DNA of 64,000 nucleotides from Pseudogulbenkiania sp. MAI-1 (GCF_000527175.1 NZ_AZUR01000001.1:3745001-3809000); one strand, 5' to 3'; positions 33,281-43,219 are shown, numbered from the stretch's first letter. Numbers and translations: made by a program. Notes: generated by a model from the sequence alone, not told the origin.

Positions 33281-36200
33281 TCATCCAAATAAGGCGTCGA
33301 GCCGCTCGATCAGCCGCTCGCTCGGCGAGTCACGCCACACCCCGCTACCTTCGGGAGTCAACCCGCGCAGGTAGAGGTAGCGCACGCCGCCGAAGCAGGC
33401 GGCAAAATCGACGCCGCGCGCCGCGAGGTAGCGCCTGAGCGCCACGCAGTAGAGCAGGTATTGCAGGTAATAGTGTTCGCGTGCCACCGAGGCGAGCAAG
33501 GCGTCACGGTGGTAGGCGGCGTCTTCGTGCCCGAGGTGGTTGGACTTGTAGTCGACCAGGTACCAGCGCCCGCCTGCCTCGCACACGAGATCGATGAAGC
33601 CCTTGAGGTAGCCCGCCACGGTGTAGAAATCGAGGCTGCGGGCGGCATCGCGCATGGGGTCGGCCAAGCCGTTGGCGGGGTCGGTCAGCACCCCGATCAG
33701 CGCCGCCACGTCGAGCCGTGCCACCGGCAGGGTGAACTCGAGTTCGACCAGGCGGCGGCCGGCCGGCACGTCGGCGAGGCGCACGCCGTCGTCGAGTGGC
33801 ACCGTCAGCGTGCGGCGCAGCATGTCGAGCGCGGCGTCCTGCCAGTGCTCGGCGAAGCCGGCGCGTTCCAGTTGCTCGACGGCGGCGGCGCGCAGCGTTT
33901 CATCGTCCGCGGCGAAATCGATGCGTTCGAGTATGGCGTGCAGGCAGGTGCCGGCGCGCGCGCCGCGCGGGAAGGCGAAGCGGTCGAAGGCGGCGCTGTC
34001 GTCGTCGGCCAGGGCGAGCGCGCCGCGGTCGTGGTCGGGCGCTTCAGCCGGGACCGGGGCGGCGTGCGCACCGCCGGTGAGCGAGGTGAAGCTGGCCACG
34101 CGCCATGGGGTGTAGAGCTTGCGCGTGAAGGGCTGGGCGGCGAGCGCGGCGTCGGCGTGTTCGGGCGGAGGCAGGCGCAGCGTGAGCGGGCTGGCGTCGA
34201 GACGGCCGATCTCGCCCGCGTGCGCGGCGAGCAGCATTGCCAGATCGGCCTCCAGCGTGGCCGGGTTGAGGGCAAGCTGTTCCAGCTCGGGTAGGTTGCG
34301 GCTGTCGCGGCCGTGCAGCAGCCAGGACAGCGCCGCCGTGGCCATGCCCTGCACCCAGCCCCAGGCCAGGTACTGGCGGTACTGCGCCCGGGTCAGCGCC
34401 ACATATAAGAGGCGCAGCTTTTCGGCCAGGGTTTCGCTGCGCGCCAGCAGGCGCACGTCGTCGTCGGCGACGCTGTCGGGCGCCAGCCACGAGGCGCCGT
34501 CGCGGCGGAAGCGCCAGAATGCGGGGTCCTTGGCGTCGAGCTTGCCGTCCCACAGGAAGGGGCAGAACACCACCGGGTATTGCAGCCCCTTGGAGGTGTG
34601 GATGGTAACGATCTTGACCAGCGCGGCGTCGCTCTCGAGCCGCAGCAGCGCCTCTTCGCCGCCGGGCGGATCGGCCACGCGGCCTTCGAACCAGGCCAAC
34701 AGCGGCGCCATGCCCTGGCGCTCCTCACTCTCGCGTTGCAGCAGCTCGGCGAGGTGGGCGAGGTTGGTCAGGCGGCGCTCACCGTCGGGCAGCGGCAGCA
34801 GCCGTTCGGCCAACCGTTCGCGGCCGAAGAAGCCGCGCCAAGCTGCCATGAAACCGTGTTCGCGCCAGCGCCGGTGGTCCTCGGCGTTGGCGGCAAGTTG
34901 GGCTTCCCAGGCCGGTTCGTCGTCGACGCGCGCCAGCAATTGGGCGGCGTCGAGGCCGAACAGCTCACTGGCGAGCGCGCTCCTGAGCCTCCCCTCGCTG
35001 GCCGGTTCGGCCCAGGCGCGCAGCAAGGCCAGCAGGTCCTGCGCCTCGGCGCTGGCGAACACGCTTTCCTGGGTCAGCGCCACGCTGGCGACGCCGCGTT
35101 CGGACAGGGCTTGGCGCACGCGCTCGCCCTGGCGGTGGGTGGCGACCAGCACGGCGATGTCGCCGCCGACCAGAGGACGCTCCCGGTTCTCGGCGACCAG
35201 CCGCGCCCGCCCTTGCCCTGCCAGGGTCAAGAGGCGCACGATCTCGTCGGCGCTGGCCTCGGCCGCCGCGTCCATCGCCACTTGCTTGCTGGCGCCCTTG
35301 GCCGTGGCGGAGAAGTCCAGCCACTGGAAGGTGAGCGGCGCGCGTCCGTCGTCCACGTCCAGGCGCCAGCCGGAGGATGGTGCAGCGCGCACCGCCGGAT
35401 AGTCGATGTCGGCCAGCACGAACGGCTTCTCGCGCGCGAACAGCGCATTCACCGCCGCCACCAGCGGCTCGGCCGAGCGGCGGTTGGTGTCGAGGGTGTA
35501 GTGGCGGCGGGCGTCGTCGCGGGCGCTGAGGTAGGCGAAGATGTCGGCGCCGCGGAAGCTGTAGATCGCCTGCTTGGGGTCGCCGACCAGGAACAGCGGG
35601 CAGTCGCGCCCGACAAAGCAGGCGCGGAAGATGCTGTATTGCACCGGGTCGGTGTCCTGGAATTCGTCGATCAGCGCCACCTTGAAGCTGCGCGCCACGT
35701 GCTCGGCCAGCAACGGGCCACTGTCCGGGTGTTCGAGCGCGGCGGCGAGGTCGGTCAGCAGGTCGTCGAAGCTGCGCGTGCGTTCGCTGGCGCGGCGGCG
35801 CGCCAGCTCGGCGTCGACCCAGGCGATCAGCTCCAGCTTGAGCGCGGCAACGTGCGCGGCGACGTTGGCCAGGTGCGCGTCCCAGGCGGCGAGCCAGACG
35901 GCCACGGCATCGAACAGCGGGTGTACCGGCGCGGCAAAGCCCTTCTTCATGCCCTTGGCCAGCGCGGGCGGGGTGAGCTTGTCGAGCTGTTTCTTGTCGT
36001 TTTTCGACAGCAGCGGCAGGCCGGCGTCAGCGGTCCATTGTTGCAGCCGGCGCACCAGCGTCTGCTGCTGCGCCGGGCCGTAGATATTGGCTTTGAAGCC
36101 CTCGGTGGCGCACAGCAGTTCGAGGCCGCCGCGGACCAGCTCGGTGTCGCCGGCCAGGCGTTGCCAGGCGGCGTCGGCTGCGGCGAGCGAGTCGGCCAGC

Positions 36201-36835
36201 GGCGTCAGCGCCGGCGCCAGGTTGCGCAGGTAGGGCTTGGCGAGGAAGGGGCGTACTTCGGCGAGCCAGCTGTCCGGGGTCTCGCCGGCTTCGGCCAGCA
36301 CCCGCGCCAGCAGCGCGTCGGCCACCACGCGGCGACGCCAGAAGTCGTCCACCACCTCGGTCAGCCGGTCGGCGTCGTCGGCGATCAGTTCGGCGGTGAA
36401 GGTCTGCCCGCTTTCGAACGCGGCGTCGGTCAGCACGCGCTGGCAGAAGCCGTGGATGGTGTAGATGGCGGCGGCGTCGAAGCCGGTGATGGCGGCGGTG
36501 AGGCGCTGGCGTGCCAGCTCGCATGCGGCCGGTTCGGCGAAGCGCTGCGCCATGGCCAACAGGAAACCGTCGCGCGTCGGCGCGCCGTCGAGCACGGCGG
36601 CCAGCTCGGCCAGGCGATGGCGCAGCCGTTCGCGCAGCTCGGCGGTGGCGGCCTTGGTGTAGGTGACCACCAGGATCTGTTCGATCGAGGGCGGCGGCGC
36701 GTCGTCGCGCTCTTCCAGCAGCAGGCGGGTATAGAGCGCGGCGATGGTCCAGGTCTTGCCGGTGCCGGCCGAGGCTTCGATCAGGTTGACGCCGGTGAGC
36801 TCGCAGTGCAGCGCGTCGAGGGCCTGGGCGCTCAT
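33281..36835 (-). CDS. recB: Exodeoxyribonuclease V beta subunit RecB
   Basis: A 1184-residue protein, normal length for RecB. Walker A is IEASAGTGKTWTIAALYTRL (Lys27), Walker B is ALIDEFQDTDPVQYSIF, followed by FLVGDPKQAIYSFRGADIFA, VKIVTIHTSKGLQYPVVFCP and LYVALTRAQYR, the helicase motifs of the UvrD-like family. The C-terminal RecB nuclease motif is WYLVDYKSNHLG. It is the slow 3'-to-5' motor and nuclease of RecBCD and overlaps recC by 4 bp (ATGA). The expected recD partner does not follow; its gene lies 11.4 kb away. Confidence 0.97.
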   Translation of the reverse strand: MSAQALDALHCELTGVNLIEASAGTGKTWTIAALYTRLLLEERDDAPPPSIEQILVVTYTKAATAELRERLRHRLAELAAVLDGAPTRDGFLLAMAQRFAEPAACELARQRLTAAITGFDAAAIYTIHGFCQRVLTDAAFESGQTFTAELIADDADRLTEVVDDFWRRRVVADALLARVLAEAGETPDSWLAEVRPFLAKPYLRNLAPALTPLADSLAAADAAWQRLAGDTELVRGGLELLCATEGFKANIYGPAQQQTLVRRLQQWTADAGLPLLSKNDKKQLDKLTPPALAKGMKKGFAAPVHPLFDAVAVWLAAWDAHLANVAAHVAALKLELIAWVDAELARRRASERTRSFDDLLTDLAAALEHPDSGPLLAEHVARSFKVALIDEFQDTDPVQYSIFRACFVGRDCPLFLVGDPKQAIYSFRGADIFAYLSARDDARRHYTLDTNRRSAEPLVAAVNALFAREKPFVLADIDYPAVRAAPSSGWRLDVDDGRAPLTFQWLDFSATAKGASKQVAMDAAAEASADEIVRLLTLAGQGRARLVAENRERPLVGGDIAVLVATHRQGERVRQALSERGVASVALTQESVFASAEAQDLLALLRAWAEPASEGRLRSALASELFGLDAAQLLARVDDEPAWEAQLAANAEDHRRWREHGFMAAWRGFFGRERLAERLLPLPDGERRLTNLAHLAELLQRESEERQGMAPLLAWFEGRVADPPGGEEALLRLESDAALVKIVTIHTSKGLQYPVVFCPFLWDGKLDAKDPAFWRFRRDGASWLAPDSVADDDVRLLARSETLAEKLRLLYVALTRAQYRQYLAWGWVQGMATAALSWLLHGRDSRNLPELEQLALNPATLEADLAMLLAAHAGEIGRLDASPLTLRLPPPEHADAALAAQPFTRKLYTPWRVASFTSLTGGAHAAPVPAEAPDHDRGALALADDDSAAFDRFAFPRGARAGTCLHAILERIDFAADDETLRAAAVEQLERAGFAEHWQDAALDMLRRTLTVPLDDGVRLADVPAGRRLVELEFTLPVARLDVAALIGVLTDPANGLADPMRDAARSLDFYTVAGYLKGFIDLVCEAGGRWYLVDYKSNHLGHEDAAYHRDALLASVAREHYYLQYLLYCVALRRYLAARGVDFAACFGGVRYLYLRGLTPEGSGVWRDSPSERLIERLDALFG

Positions 36836-39800
36836 GCTTGGTCTCCTTCATCCGTGCCCAGCAGGCGTTCGGCCAGCGGCAGCAGCAGGGTGTCGGCCAG
36901 TTGCGCGAACAGCGGATCGGCCAGCGGGTCGAGATGGCGGAAGGCGAGACGGATCGCCGCTTCGTCCTTCTGCGGGGTCTTGCCGTCGTAGGCCGGGTCC
37001 CATTCCGCCAGCGCCTTGGCGAGCGCCGTCTCGGGCTGGTCGGGTTTCTCGGCCAGGCTCTTGGCGTAGGCCCAACTGGTGCGGGCGAAGAACGGCAGCG
37101 GCTGGCTCTGGCCCTGTTGCCAGCGGAGAAGCCACGGCCGCAGCAGCTCGGCGGCCTCGGGCTCGTCGCAGAGTTCGTGTACCCCTTCCTCGTCGTACAA
37201 GGCCGAGTATGGCGCCACCCCGGCCGGGCGCGCCGCGCACAGCACGAGGTGACTCAGCCACAGTTCGATCAGCTCACCGGCGTAGGCCTTGCGCGCCACC
37301 ACGCGCAGCAGGCCGGCGTCGCGCAGGCCGGAAAGCTCGCCGACCAGCGTCACGCCGTCCAGCGTCAGTTCGATGCTCTCGGGCTCACGCAGCGGCTGCG
37401 CCAGTTCCGCCGGCAGGCGCCGGGCGAAGCGCACGCTGGCGGTAGTTTCCTCAGCGAGCCAGGCCTGCCCCAGCGCCGCCGGCGGCAGCAGGCCGGCGCC
37501 GACCAAGCGGTCCTTGACCGGGGCGAGCGGCTTGGCCGCCACCAGCGCACCGACCAGTTCGCGGCGCAGCGTTTCGCGCGTGTCGCGCTCGACGGTGAAC
37601 GGCTCGCGCACCGGCACGTCCTCGGCGCTGCCGGCGAGCTTGACGCCGAGCCGGTCCGCCAGCCAGGCGCGCGCCGGGTGGCGCCAGAAGCGCAGCAGCT
37701 CGTCGAGGCGCAGCACCGTGGCGTCGCCGTCCGGCAGCGTCACGGCGAACGGCGCCGGGTCGTGGCGGGGGGCGGCGAGCGCGGCGGCGTAGCTCGGCTC
37801 GAAGCTGTGGCGGCGCGCGTCGCTGCCGTCGAAGGCGGCGCGCGCGAACGGCTGCAACGGGTGCTGCACCACCGCGATGGCGTGGCCGGCCATCTTGGCT
37901 AGGGTGTCGAGCAGTTCGGCCACCAGCGGCGACGGCGGCAGCGGCTCGTCGGTGCGCACCGAGCGCCCGACCCAGGACAAGTAGAGCGCCTCACGTGCCG
38001 ACAGCAGCGCCTCGAGGAACAGGTAGCGGTCGTCGAAACGGCGCGAGCGGTCGCCACGGCGCGGGTGGCGCGCCACCAGGTCGAAGCTGACCGGGCGCTC
38101 GTCGCGCGGGTAGGCGCCGTCGTTCATGCCGATCAAGCACAGCACACGAAACGGGATCGAGCGCATCGGCACCATGGCGCAGAAGGTGACGCCGCCGGCG
38201 AGAAATCCGCTCGGGGCGGATAGCGTCAGGCGCCGCATCAGCCAGTCGCGCACCACCGCGAGCCCGACCGGAGCGTCGAAGGCGGCAAGCGCGGCATCGT
38301 CGGCGAGCTCGGCCAGGGCGTCGAACAGCAGCGTCAGCGCGGCCTCGCCGGCTTCGTCCACCGCGAACAGCGCCTCGACCGCCCCTTGCAGTCGCGTGCG
38401 CCACTCGGCCGGGCTGGCCGGTTCGGCCCAGGCGCGCGCGCAACCGTCGAGCACGTCGAATAGTTGGCCGAAGCGCGCCAGCGTCTCGGCCAGTTGCCCT
38501 TCCGCCCCGGCCGCCGGCAGCAGGCCGCCGAACAGCGGCGAGGCGTCGCCGGCCAGTGCCTGCGGCAGCACCGTGCCCAGTAGCAGGCGGTCGAGCCCCC
38601 AGCGCCAGGTGTAGAGCGGGTCGGCCGGCAGCCCGAGCGCCGCCTTGTGCGCGGCGTTGCGCCCCCAGCGGATGCCGGATTCGCGCACCCATTGCTGGAT
38701 CAGCGGCACGTCGGCGTCGGTGAGGCCGAAGCGCGCCAGCAGCGCGTCGCAGTCCAACAGCGCCAGCACCGCGTCGGCGGCGAAGCGCGAGTCGGCGAGA
38801 CGAAGCACAGCGGCGAAGGTGGCCAAGAGCGGCTCCTCGCGCTCGATGCGGCGGTCGGCAATGGTGTAGGGGATGTTGGGCGCGTCGTCGCGCGGGCCGA
38901 ACACCGCGTCGATGTAGGGCGCGTAGGCGTTGATGTCCGGCGTCAGCACCGCCACGTCGGCCGGGGTCAGCGTCGGGTCGGCGACGAAGCGCGCCAAGAG
39001 GCGGTCCTTCAGCACTTCCAGTTCGCGCATGGGGCTGTGGACGGCATTGAGTTCGATCGAGCGGTCGCCGGGCGCCGGCGGTTCGGGCGCCGCGCCGGGC
39101 GGGGTCAGCGTCAGGATGTCGCGCTGCAGCCGCGTGAGCAGCGTGTCGCCATCCGGTTCGAGAAACAGCGGGTGGCCCTCGGGAATCTCCTCGGCGATCT
39201 GGTCGAAGAAGTCCCGTCCCTGCTTGCCGAGCGAGGCCAAGAGCGGGTGGTCGTCGTGCGCCTCCATGCCCTGCTGGAACAGCTTGAGCTGGCCGCGCGC
39301 GTCGACGATGTCGCCCCAGTAGGCCTCGCAGGGGTTGAGCAGGAACACGCAGACATCGGTCAGCGCCGCGAGCCGCTTGATCATCGCCAAATACATCGGC
39401 GCCAGGCTGGCGATGCCGAACAGGCTGACGCGCTCCGGCAGGTGTTCCGGGCGCAGGCCACCGAGGAAGTCGTCGAGCAGGCGCACGCGGTGGCGGCCGG
39501 GGTCGGCCTCGGCCAGCTGCCGCCACAGCGCCGCCTGCCACGCCTCATCCTCGCCCAGGTCCAATAGCTCGCCGCGCTCCCAGGCGCGGATCCAGTCGGG
39601 GCGGAACACCAGGTATTGGTCGAAGATGTCGGCGATCTTGCCGGCGAGCTCGAAGCCAGCCGCCTCGCCGCCCTCCAGGTAGCGCTCGAGCGGCGTGAAC
39701 GGCGCGCCGTGCAAGGTCGGCAGCAGTTCCAGCAGCCGCCATTGCAGCACCTCGGGCGCGAACGACGACTTTCTCGGCAGCCCCGGCAGCACCGCCTGCA

Positions 39801-40017
39801 TCAGGCGCCAGGCGAAGGCCGCCGGCAGCACGAAGTCGAGGTTGGCGGCGATGCCGGCGCGCCGCGCCAGTTCCAGCGTCAGCCAGCGCCCCATGCCGCG
39901 GCTCTGCACCAGCACCGTTTCCGGCTGGAACGGGTCGGACAGGGGCGCGGCACGGCTCATGCCGGTGAACAGTTCCCCCAGCGCTTCGAGGCGGTTGGAC
40001 TGGTAGAGGTGCAGCAT
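36832..40017 (-). CDS. recC: Exodeoxyribonuclease V gamma subunit RecC
   Basis: A 1061-residue protein beginning MLHLYQSNRLEALGELFTGM with typical RecC stretches: VLVQSRGMGRWLTLELARRA, LLVLNPCEAYWGDI (as VFLLNPCEAYWGDI) and CLIGMNDGAYPRDERPVSFD. It is helicase-like without a functional ATPase site and recognises Chi while holding RecB and RecD. First gene of the leftward rec unit; divergent from the SirB2-like gene at 40119 with about 100 bp between. Confidence 0.97.
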   Translation of the reverse strand: MLHLYQSNRLEALGELFTGMSRAAPLSDPFQPETVLVQSRGMGRWLTLELARRAGIAANLDFVLPAAFAWRLMQAVLPGLPRKSSFAPEVLQWRLLELLPTLHGAPFTPLERYLEGGEAAGFELAGKIADIFDQYLVFRPDWIRAWERGELLDLGEDEAWQAALWRQLAEADPGRHRVRLLDDFLGGLRPEHLPERVSLFGIASLAPMYLAMIKRLAALTDVCVFLLNPCEAYWGDIVDARGQLKLFQQGMEAHDDHPLLASLGKQGRDFFDQIAEEIPEGHPLFLEPDGDTLLTRLQRDILTLTPPGAAPEPPAPGDRSIELNAVHSPMRELEVLKDRLLARFVADPTLTPADVAVLTPDINAYAPYIDAVFGPRDDAPNIPYTIADRRIEREEPLLATFAAVLRLADSRFAADAVLALLDCDALLARFGLTDADVPLIQQWVRESGIRWGRNAAHKAALGLPADPLYTWRWGLDRLLLGTVLPQALAGDASPLFGGLLPAAGAEGQLAETLARFGQLFDVLDGCARAWAEPASPAEWRTRLQGAVEALFAVDEAGEAALTLLFDALAELADDAALAAFDAPVGLAVVRDWLMRRLTLSAPSGFLAGGVTFCAMVPMRSIPFRVLCLIGMNDGAYPRDERPVSFDLVARHPRRGDRSRRFDDRYLFLEALLSAREALYLSWVGRSVRTDEPLPPSPLVAELLDTLAKMAGHAIAVVQHPLQPFARAAFDGSDARRHSFEPSYAAALAAPRHDPAPFAVTLPDGDATVLRLDELLRFWRHPARAWLADRLGVKLAGSAEDVPVREPFTVERDTRETLRRELVGALVAAKPLAPVKDRLVGAGLLPPAALGQAWLAEETTASVRFARRLPAELAQPLREPESIELTLDGVTLVGELSGLRDAGLLRVVARKAYAGELIELWLSHLVLCAARPAGVAPYSALYDEEGVHELCDEPEAAELLRPWLLRWQQGQSQPLPFFARTSWAYAKSLAEKPDQPETALAKALAEWDPAYDGKTPQKDEAAIRLAFRHLDPLADPLFAQLADTLLLPLAERLLGTDEGDQA

Positions 40018-40118
40018 GGCGATGACGGATGCTTGGAAAAGAAGGCATTCAGTGTACCATCCGGGAACCGCTGCTCCGTCACTGCGTCACATCGCAGTCT
40101 TCGCCTTCGGGAACCATC

Positions 40119-40499
40119 ATGCCGACGTACACCATCATCAAACACGCCCACATGGGCTGCGCCTACCTGTCCATCCTGCTGTTCACCGCGCGCGGCGCGC
40201 TGATGCTGGCGGATTCGCCGCTGCTGCAAGCCAGGCCGCTGCGCATCCTGCCGCACGTGATCGACACCCTGCTCTTGACGCTGGGCATCACGCTGGCCGT
40301 GCTCGCCCACTTCCTGCCCACCCAGCAGGACTGGCTGATGGCCAAGATCGTGCTGCTGTTGGTCTACATCGGGCTCGGCACCGTGGCGCTCAAGCGCGGG
40401 CGGACCAAGACCATCCGTACCACGGCCTTCGCCGCCGCGCTCGCCACCGTGTTGTGGATCGTGCTGATCGCCAAGACCAAGATGATCTGGCCGCTGTAA
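40119..40499 (+). CDS. SirB2-family membrane protein
   Basis: A 126-residue protein with four membrane segments. It begins MPTYTIIKHAHMGCAYLSIL; the K-x-x-H motif in the first helix, the following FTARG and RILPHVIDTLLLTLGI match the SirB family, named from a Salmonella invasion-gene activator locus but of unknown biochemical function. Located just upstream of ubiUVT in the same direction, 117 bp away, so possibly in the same transcript although an FNR-like box lies between. Confidence 0.82.
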   Translation: MPTYTIIKHAHMGCAYLSILLFTARGALMLADSPLLQARPLRILPHVIDTLLLTLGITLAVLAHFLPTQQDWLMAKIVLLLVYIGLGTVALKRGRTKTIRTTAFAAALATVLWIVLIAKTKMIWPL

Positions 40500-40541
40500 T
40501 CCCCCGCTTCGGCCGATCCGAGCAGAAAGCTTGGCCGAAGC

Positions 40542-40555
40542 TTGACCCAGAGCAA
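40542..40555 (+). promoter_or_regulatory. FNR/ANR-like box upstream of ubiU
   Basis: TTGAC-CCAG-AGCAA differs from the consensus TTGAT-N4-ATCAA at two positions. Its centre is about 68 bp before the ubiU ATG, compatible with a class II site at -41.5 and a short leader. Oxygen-responsive control would match the anaerobic role of UbiUVT, which is FNR-regulated in Escherichia coli. Confidence 0.4.
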
Positions 40556-40616
40556 TGGCGGCCCCGCTCCACTCTGCTACTGTCCCCCGGTTTACGTTTC
40601 CTGGCGCAAACCGATC

Positions 40617-41621
40617 ATGACCCTGCCCGAACTGGTCTGCCCCGCCGGCAGCCTGCCCGCCCTCAAGGCGGCGGTCGACAACGGTGCCGATACCGTCTAC
40701 TTCGGCCTCAAGAACGACACCAACGCCCGCAACTTCGCCGGGCTCAACTTCGACGACAACAGCGCGCGCACCGGCATCGACTACGCCCGCGCGCGTGGCC
40801 GCAAGGTGCTGATGGCGATCAACACCTACGCCCAGGGCGGCAACGTGGCGCGCTGGCACCGCGCCGTGGACGAAGCCGCCGACCTCGGCGTCGACGCCGT
40901 GATCCTGGCCGACCTCGGCCTGATGGACTACGCCGTGCGCCGCCATCCCGACTTGCGCCTGCACCTGTCGGTGCAGGGCTCGGCCACCAATTACGAGGCG
41001 ATCAACCTGGCGCGCGAGCTGTTCGGCATCCGCCGCGCGGTACTGCCGCGCGTGCTGACGCTCGATCAGGTGCGCCACGTCATCGAGCACACCGAGGTCG
41101 AGATCGAAGTGTTCGGCTTCGGCAGCCTGTGCGTGATGGTGGAAGGGCGCTGCCTGCTATCGTCCTACGCCACCGGCGAATCGCCCAACACCCACGGCGT
41201 GTGCTCGCCGGCCAAGTACGTGCGCTGGGAGCACGGCGACACCGCGCTCGACGCCCGTCTCAACGGCGTGCTGATCGACCAGTACGGCAAGGACGAGCCG
41301 GCCGGCTACCCGACGCTGTGCAAGGGCCGCTTCGACGTGCAGGGCGACACCTATTACGCGCTGGAAGAGCCGACCAGCCTCAACGTGCTGGCCATGCTGC
41401 CGCAGATCATCGACATCGGCGTGGCCGCGATCAAGGTCGAAGGCCGCCAGCGCAGCCCGGCCTACGTCGCCCAAGTGACGCGCACGCTGCGCGCCGCGCT
41501 CGACGCCGCCGGACGCGAGGGGCAGCGCTTCGGCGTGCGCCCGGCCTGGCAGCAGGAACTGGCCAAGATGTCCGAGGGCCAGCAGCAGACGCTGGGCGCC
41601 TACAACCGCCCGTGGAAATGA
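40617..41621 (+). CDS. ubiU: UbiU, O2-independent ubiquinone hydroxylation factor (peptidase U32 family)
   Basis: A 334-residue U32-family protein starting MTLPELVCPAGSLPALKAAV. The conserved Cys residues proposed to hold a 4Fe-4S cluster are seen in GSLCVMVEGRCLLSSY, THGVCSPAKYVR and PTLCKGRFD; VKVEGRQRSPAYV (as IKVEGRQRS) is a U32 signature. UbiU and UbiV form a complex that hydroxylates the ubiquinone ring without oxygen, using prephenate as hydroxyl donor. UbiV and UbiT genes follow immediately, which makes the assignment secure. Confidence 0.93.
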   Translation: MTLPELVCPAGSLPALKAAVDNGADTVYFGLKNDTNARNFAGLNFDDNSARTGIDYARARGRKVLMAINTYAQGGNVARWHRAVDEAADLGVDAVILADLGLMDYAVRRHPDLRLHLSVQGSATNYEAINLARELFGIRRAVLPRVLTLDQVRHVIEHTEVEIEVFGFGSLCVMVEGRCLLSSYATGESPNTHGVCSPAKYVRWEHGDTALDARLNGVLIDQYGKDEPAGYPTLCKGRFDVQGDTYYALEEPTSLNVLAMLPQIIDIGVAAIKVEGRQRSPAYVAQVTRTLRAALDAAGREGQRFGVRPAWQQELAKMSEGQQQTLGAYNRPWK

Positions 41622-41635
41622 GGGAGCCGACCACC

Positions 41636-42553
41636 ATGACCCCACTCAATCTCAAACTCACTCTCGGTCCCGTGCTGTTCTTCTGGTCGCGCGACGAGAT
41701 CTTCACCTTCTATAGCGAAGCCGCCAGCTGGCCGGTTGATAGCATCTACCTGGGCGAAGTGGTGTGCTCGCGCCGCCAGCAGCTGCGCACCCAGGACTGG
41801 ATCGGGCTCGCCCACGACCTGGCCGAGGCCGGCAAGGAAGCGGTGCTGTCGAGCCAGGCGCTCTTGGAGAGCGAATCCGACCTCAAGCGCCTGCGCAAGC
41901 TGATCGACAACGGCGTCGTGCGCATCGAGGCCAACGACCTCGGTGCGGCGCGGCTGGCGCGCGAACGCGGCGTGCCCTTCGTCGCCGGGCCGCACCTCAA
42001 CGTCTACAACGGCGAGACGCTGGCGCTGATGCAGCGCCTCGGTGCCTATCGCTGGCTGCCGCCGGTGGAGATGGACCGCGCCACGCTGGCCGAAGTGCTG
42101 GAACACGCGCCGGCGATCGAAACCGAGGTGTTCGCCTGGGGCAAGCTGCCGCTGGCGTTCTCGGCGCGCTGCTTCACCGCGCGCCATTACAACCTGAGCA
42201 AGGACGACTGCCAGTTCCGCTGCCTGGACCACCCCGACGGCCTGACGCTGGCCACGCGCGAGGGACAGGACTTCCTCACCATCAACGGCATCCAGACCAT
42301 GTCGGCCGGCTGCCAGTCGCTGCTGGCACACCTGCCGGCCATGGCCGCGGCCGGCGTGAACGCGGTCCGCATCAGCCCGCAGTCCGTCCATACCGCCGAC
42401 GTGGTGCAGGCCTTCCGCGCCGTGATCGACGGCCAAGCCAGCGCCCGGCCGGCCCCGGCCGGCCTCGCCAACGACGGCACGCTGGTCGATGGCTACTGGC
42501 TGGGCCAGCCCGGCATCGTCAACTCGCAAGGAGCAGAACATGCGCGTGCCTGA
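41636..42553 (+). CDS. ubiV: UbiV, partner of UbiU in O2-independent ubiquinone synthesis
   Basis: A 305-residue U32-family protein beginning MTPLNLKLTLGPVLFFWSRD, with YLGEVVCSRRQQL near residue 43 and cysteines in FSARCFTARHYNLSKDDCQF and RCLDHPDG that fit the second cluster site. The ATG at 41636 has AGGGAG 9-12 nt upstream; an in-frame ATG at 41618 overlapping the ubiU stop is possible. Its 3' end overlaps ubiT by 14 bp. Confidence 0.92.
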   Translation: MTPLNLKLTLGPVLFFWSRDEIFTFYSEAASWPVDSIYLGEVVCSRRQQLRTQDWIGLAHDLAEAGKEAVLSSQALLESESDLKRLRKLIDNGVVRIEANDLGAARLARERGVPFVAGPHLNVYNGETLALMQRLGAYRWLPPVEMDRATLAEVLEHAPAIETEVFAWGKLPLAFSARCFTARHYNLSKDDCQFRCLDHPDGLTLATREGQDFLTINGIQTMSAGCQSLLAHLPAMAAAGVNAVRISPQSVHTADVVQAFRAVIDGQASARPAPAGLANDGTLVDGYWLGQPGIVNSQGAEHARA

Positions 42554-42974
42554 CCTGACCATCCCCACCCGCCTCGCCCGACTCTTGAGCAAGCTGCCGG
42601 CCACCCCGCCGGCCTGGCTGTTGGTGACCAGCCTCAACCAGCTGGTCAAGCGCGGCGTGCTGCCGGCCGACATGGAGCTGCTCTCCGGGCGCCGCTTCGA
42701 GGTGCGCCTCGTCGACGCCGGCGTCAGCCTGCGTTTTGCCGCCGACGCCCGCCGCTTCACGCTGGACCGCCAGCCCGGCGAGCCCGACCTGCGCCTGTCG
42801 GCCAGCGTCGCCGACTTCGCGCGCATGATGCTGCGCGAGGAAGACCCGGACACGCTGTTCTTCAACCGCAAGCTGGTGATTGAAGGCGACACCGAGCTGG
42901 GCCTGATCGTCAAGAACCTGCTCGACAGCGTCGACTGGCACGACACCCCGCTCGCCCGCTTCATGGCCGGCTGA
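42540..42974 (+). CDS. ubiT: UbiT, SCP2-domain lipid-binding accessory factor
   Basis: A 144-residue protein with an SCP2 sterol-carrier fold: LSGRRFEVRLVDAGVSLRFA, then DLRLSASVADFARMMLREED and DTLFFNRKLVIEGDTELGL, the last being the strongest UbiT/UbiJ-like signature. It binds ubiquinone intermediates for the UbiUV hydroxylases. Last gene of the SirB2-ubiUVT group. Confidence 0.92.
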   Translation: MRVPDLTIPTRLARLLSKLPATPPAWLLVTSLNQLVKRGVLPADMELLSGRRFEVRLVDAGVSLRFAADARRFTLDRQPGEPDLRLSASVADFARMMLREEDPDTLFFNRKLVIEGDTELGLIVKNLLDSVDWHDTPLARFMAG

Positions 42975-42991
42975 GCCGCCCTCCCCGGCCC

Positions 42992-43021
42992 GGAAGACAC
43001 CGTCCTGCGGCGGCGTCTTCC
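42992..43021 (+). terminator. Terminator-like hairpin after ubiT
   Basis: GGAAGAC (42992-42998) pairs with GTCTTCC (43015-43021), extended inward by CCG/CGG after one mismatch. There is no U-run afterwards, so efficiency as an intrinsic terminator is doubtful. Confidence 0.4.
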
Positions 43022-43219
43022 CGGGTGCATCCCCTCCTGAACCGGCCCGCTCGCCGGCCGGACAAAAACTATCACTGGTTAAAACGCATCGCCTTGCTAT
43101 GCTCAAAGCATTCCCCGGTTCGTGAGGGGAGCCGCCACCGTGGGCGCGCCCTCTCTTCCCGGATCTGAACATGGCCACCAACGCAGGGCACACTGCGCGG
43201 CCCGGACAGGAGGTGCTCC

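Noticed and set aside
34580..36991. An 803-codon plus-strand frame opposite recB
   Set aside because: Same artefact: RecB motifs are on the minus strand, the plus frame is low-complexity.
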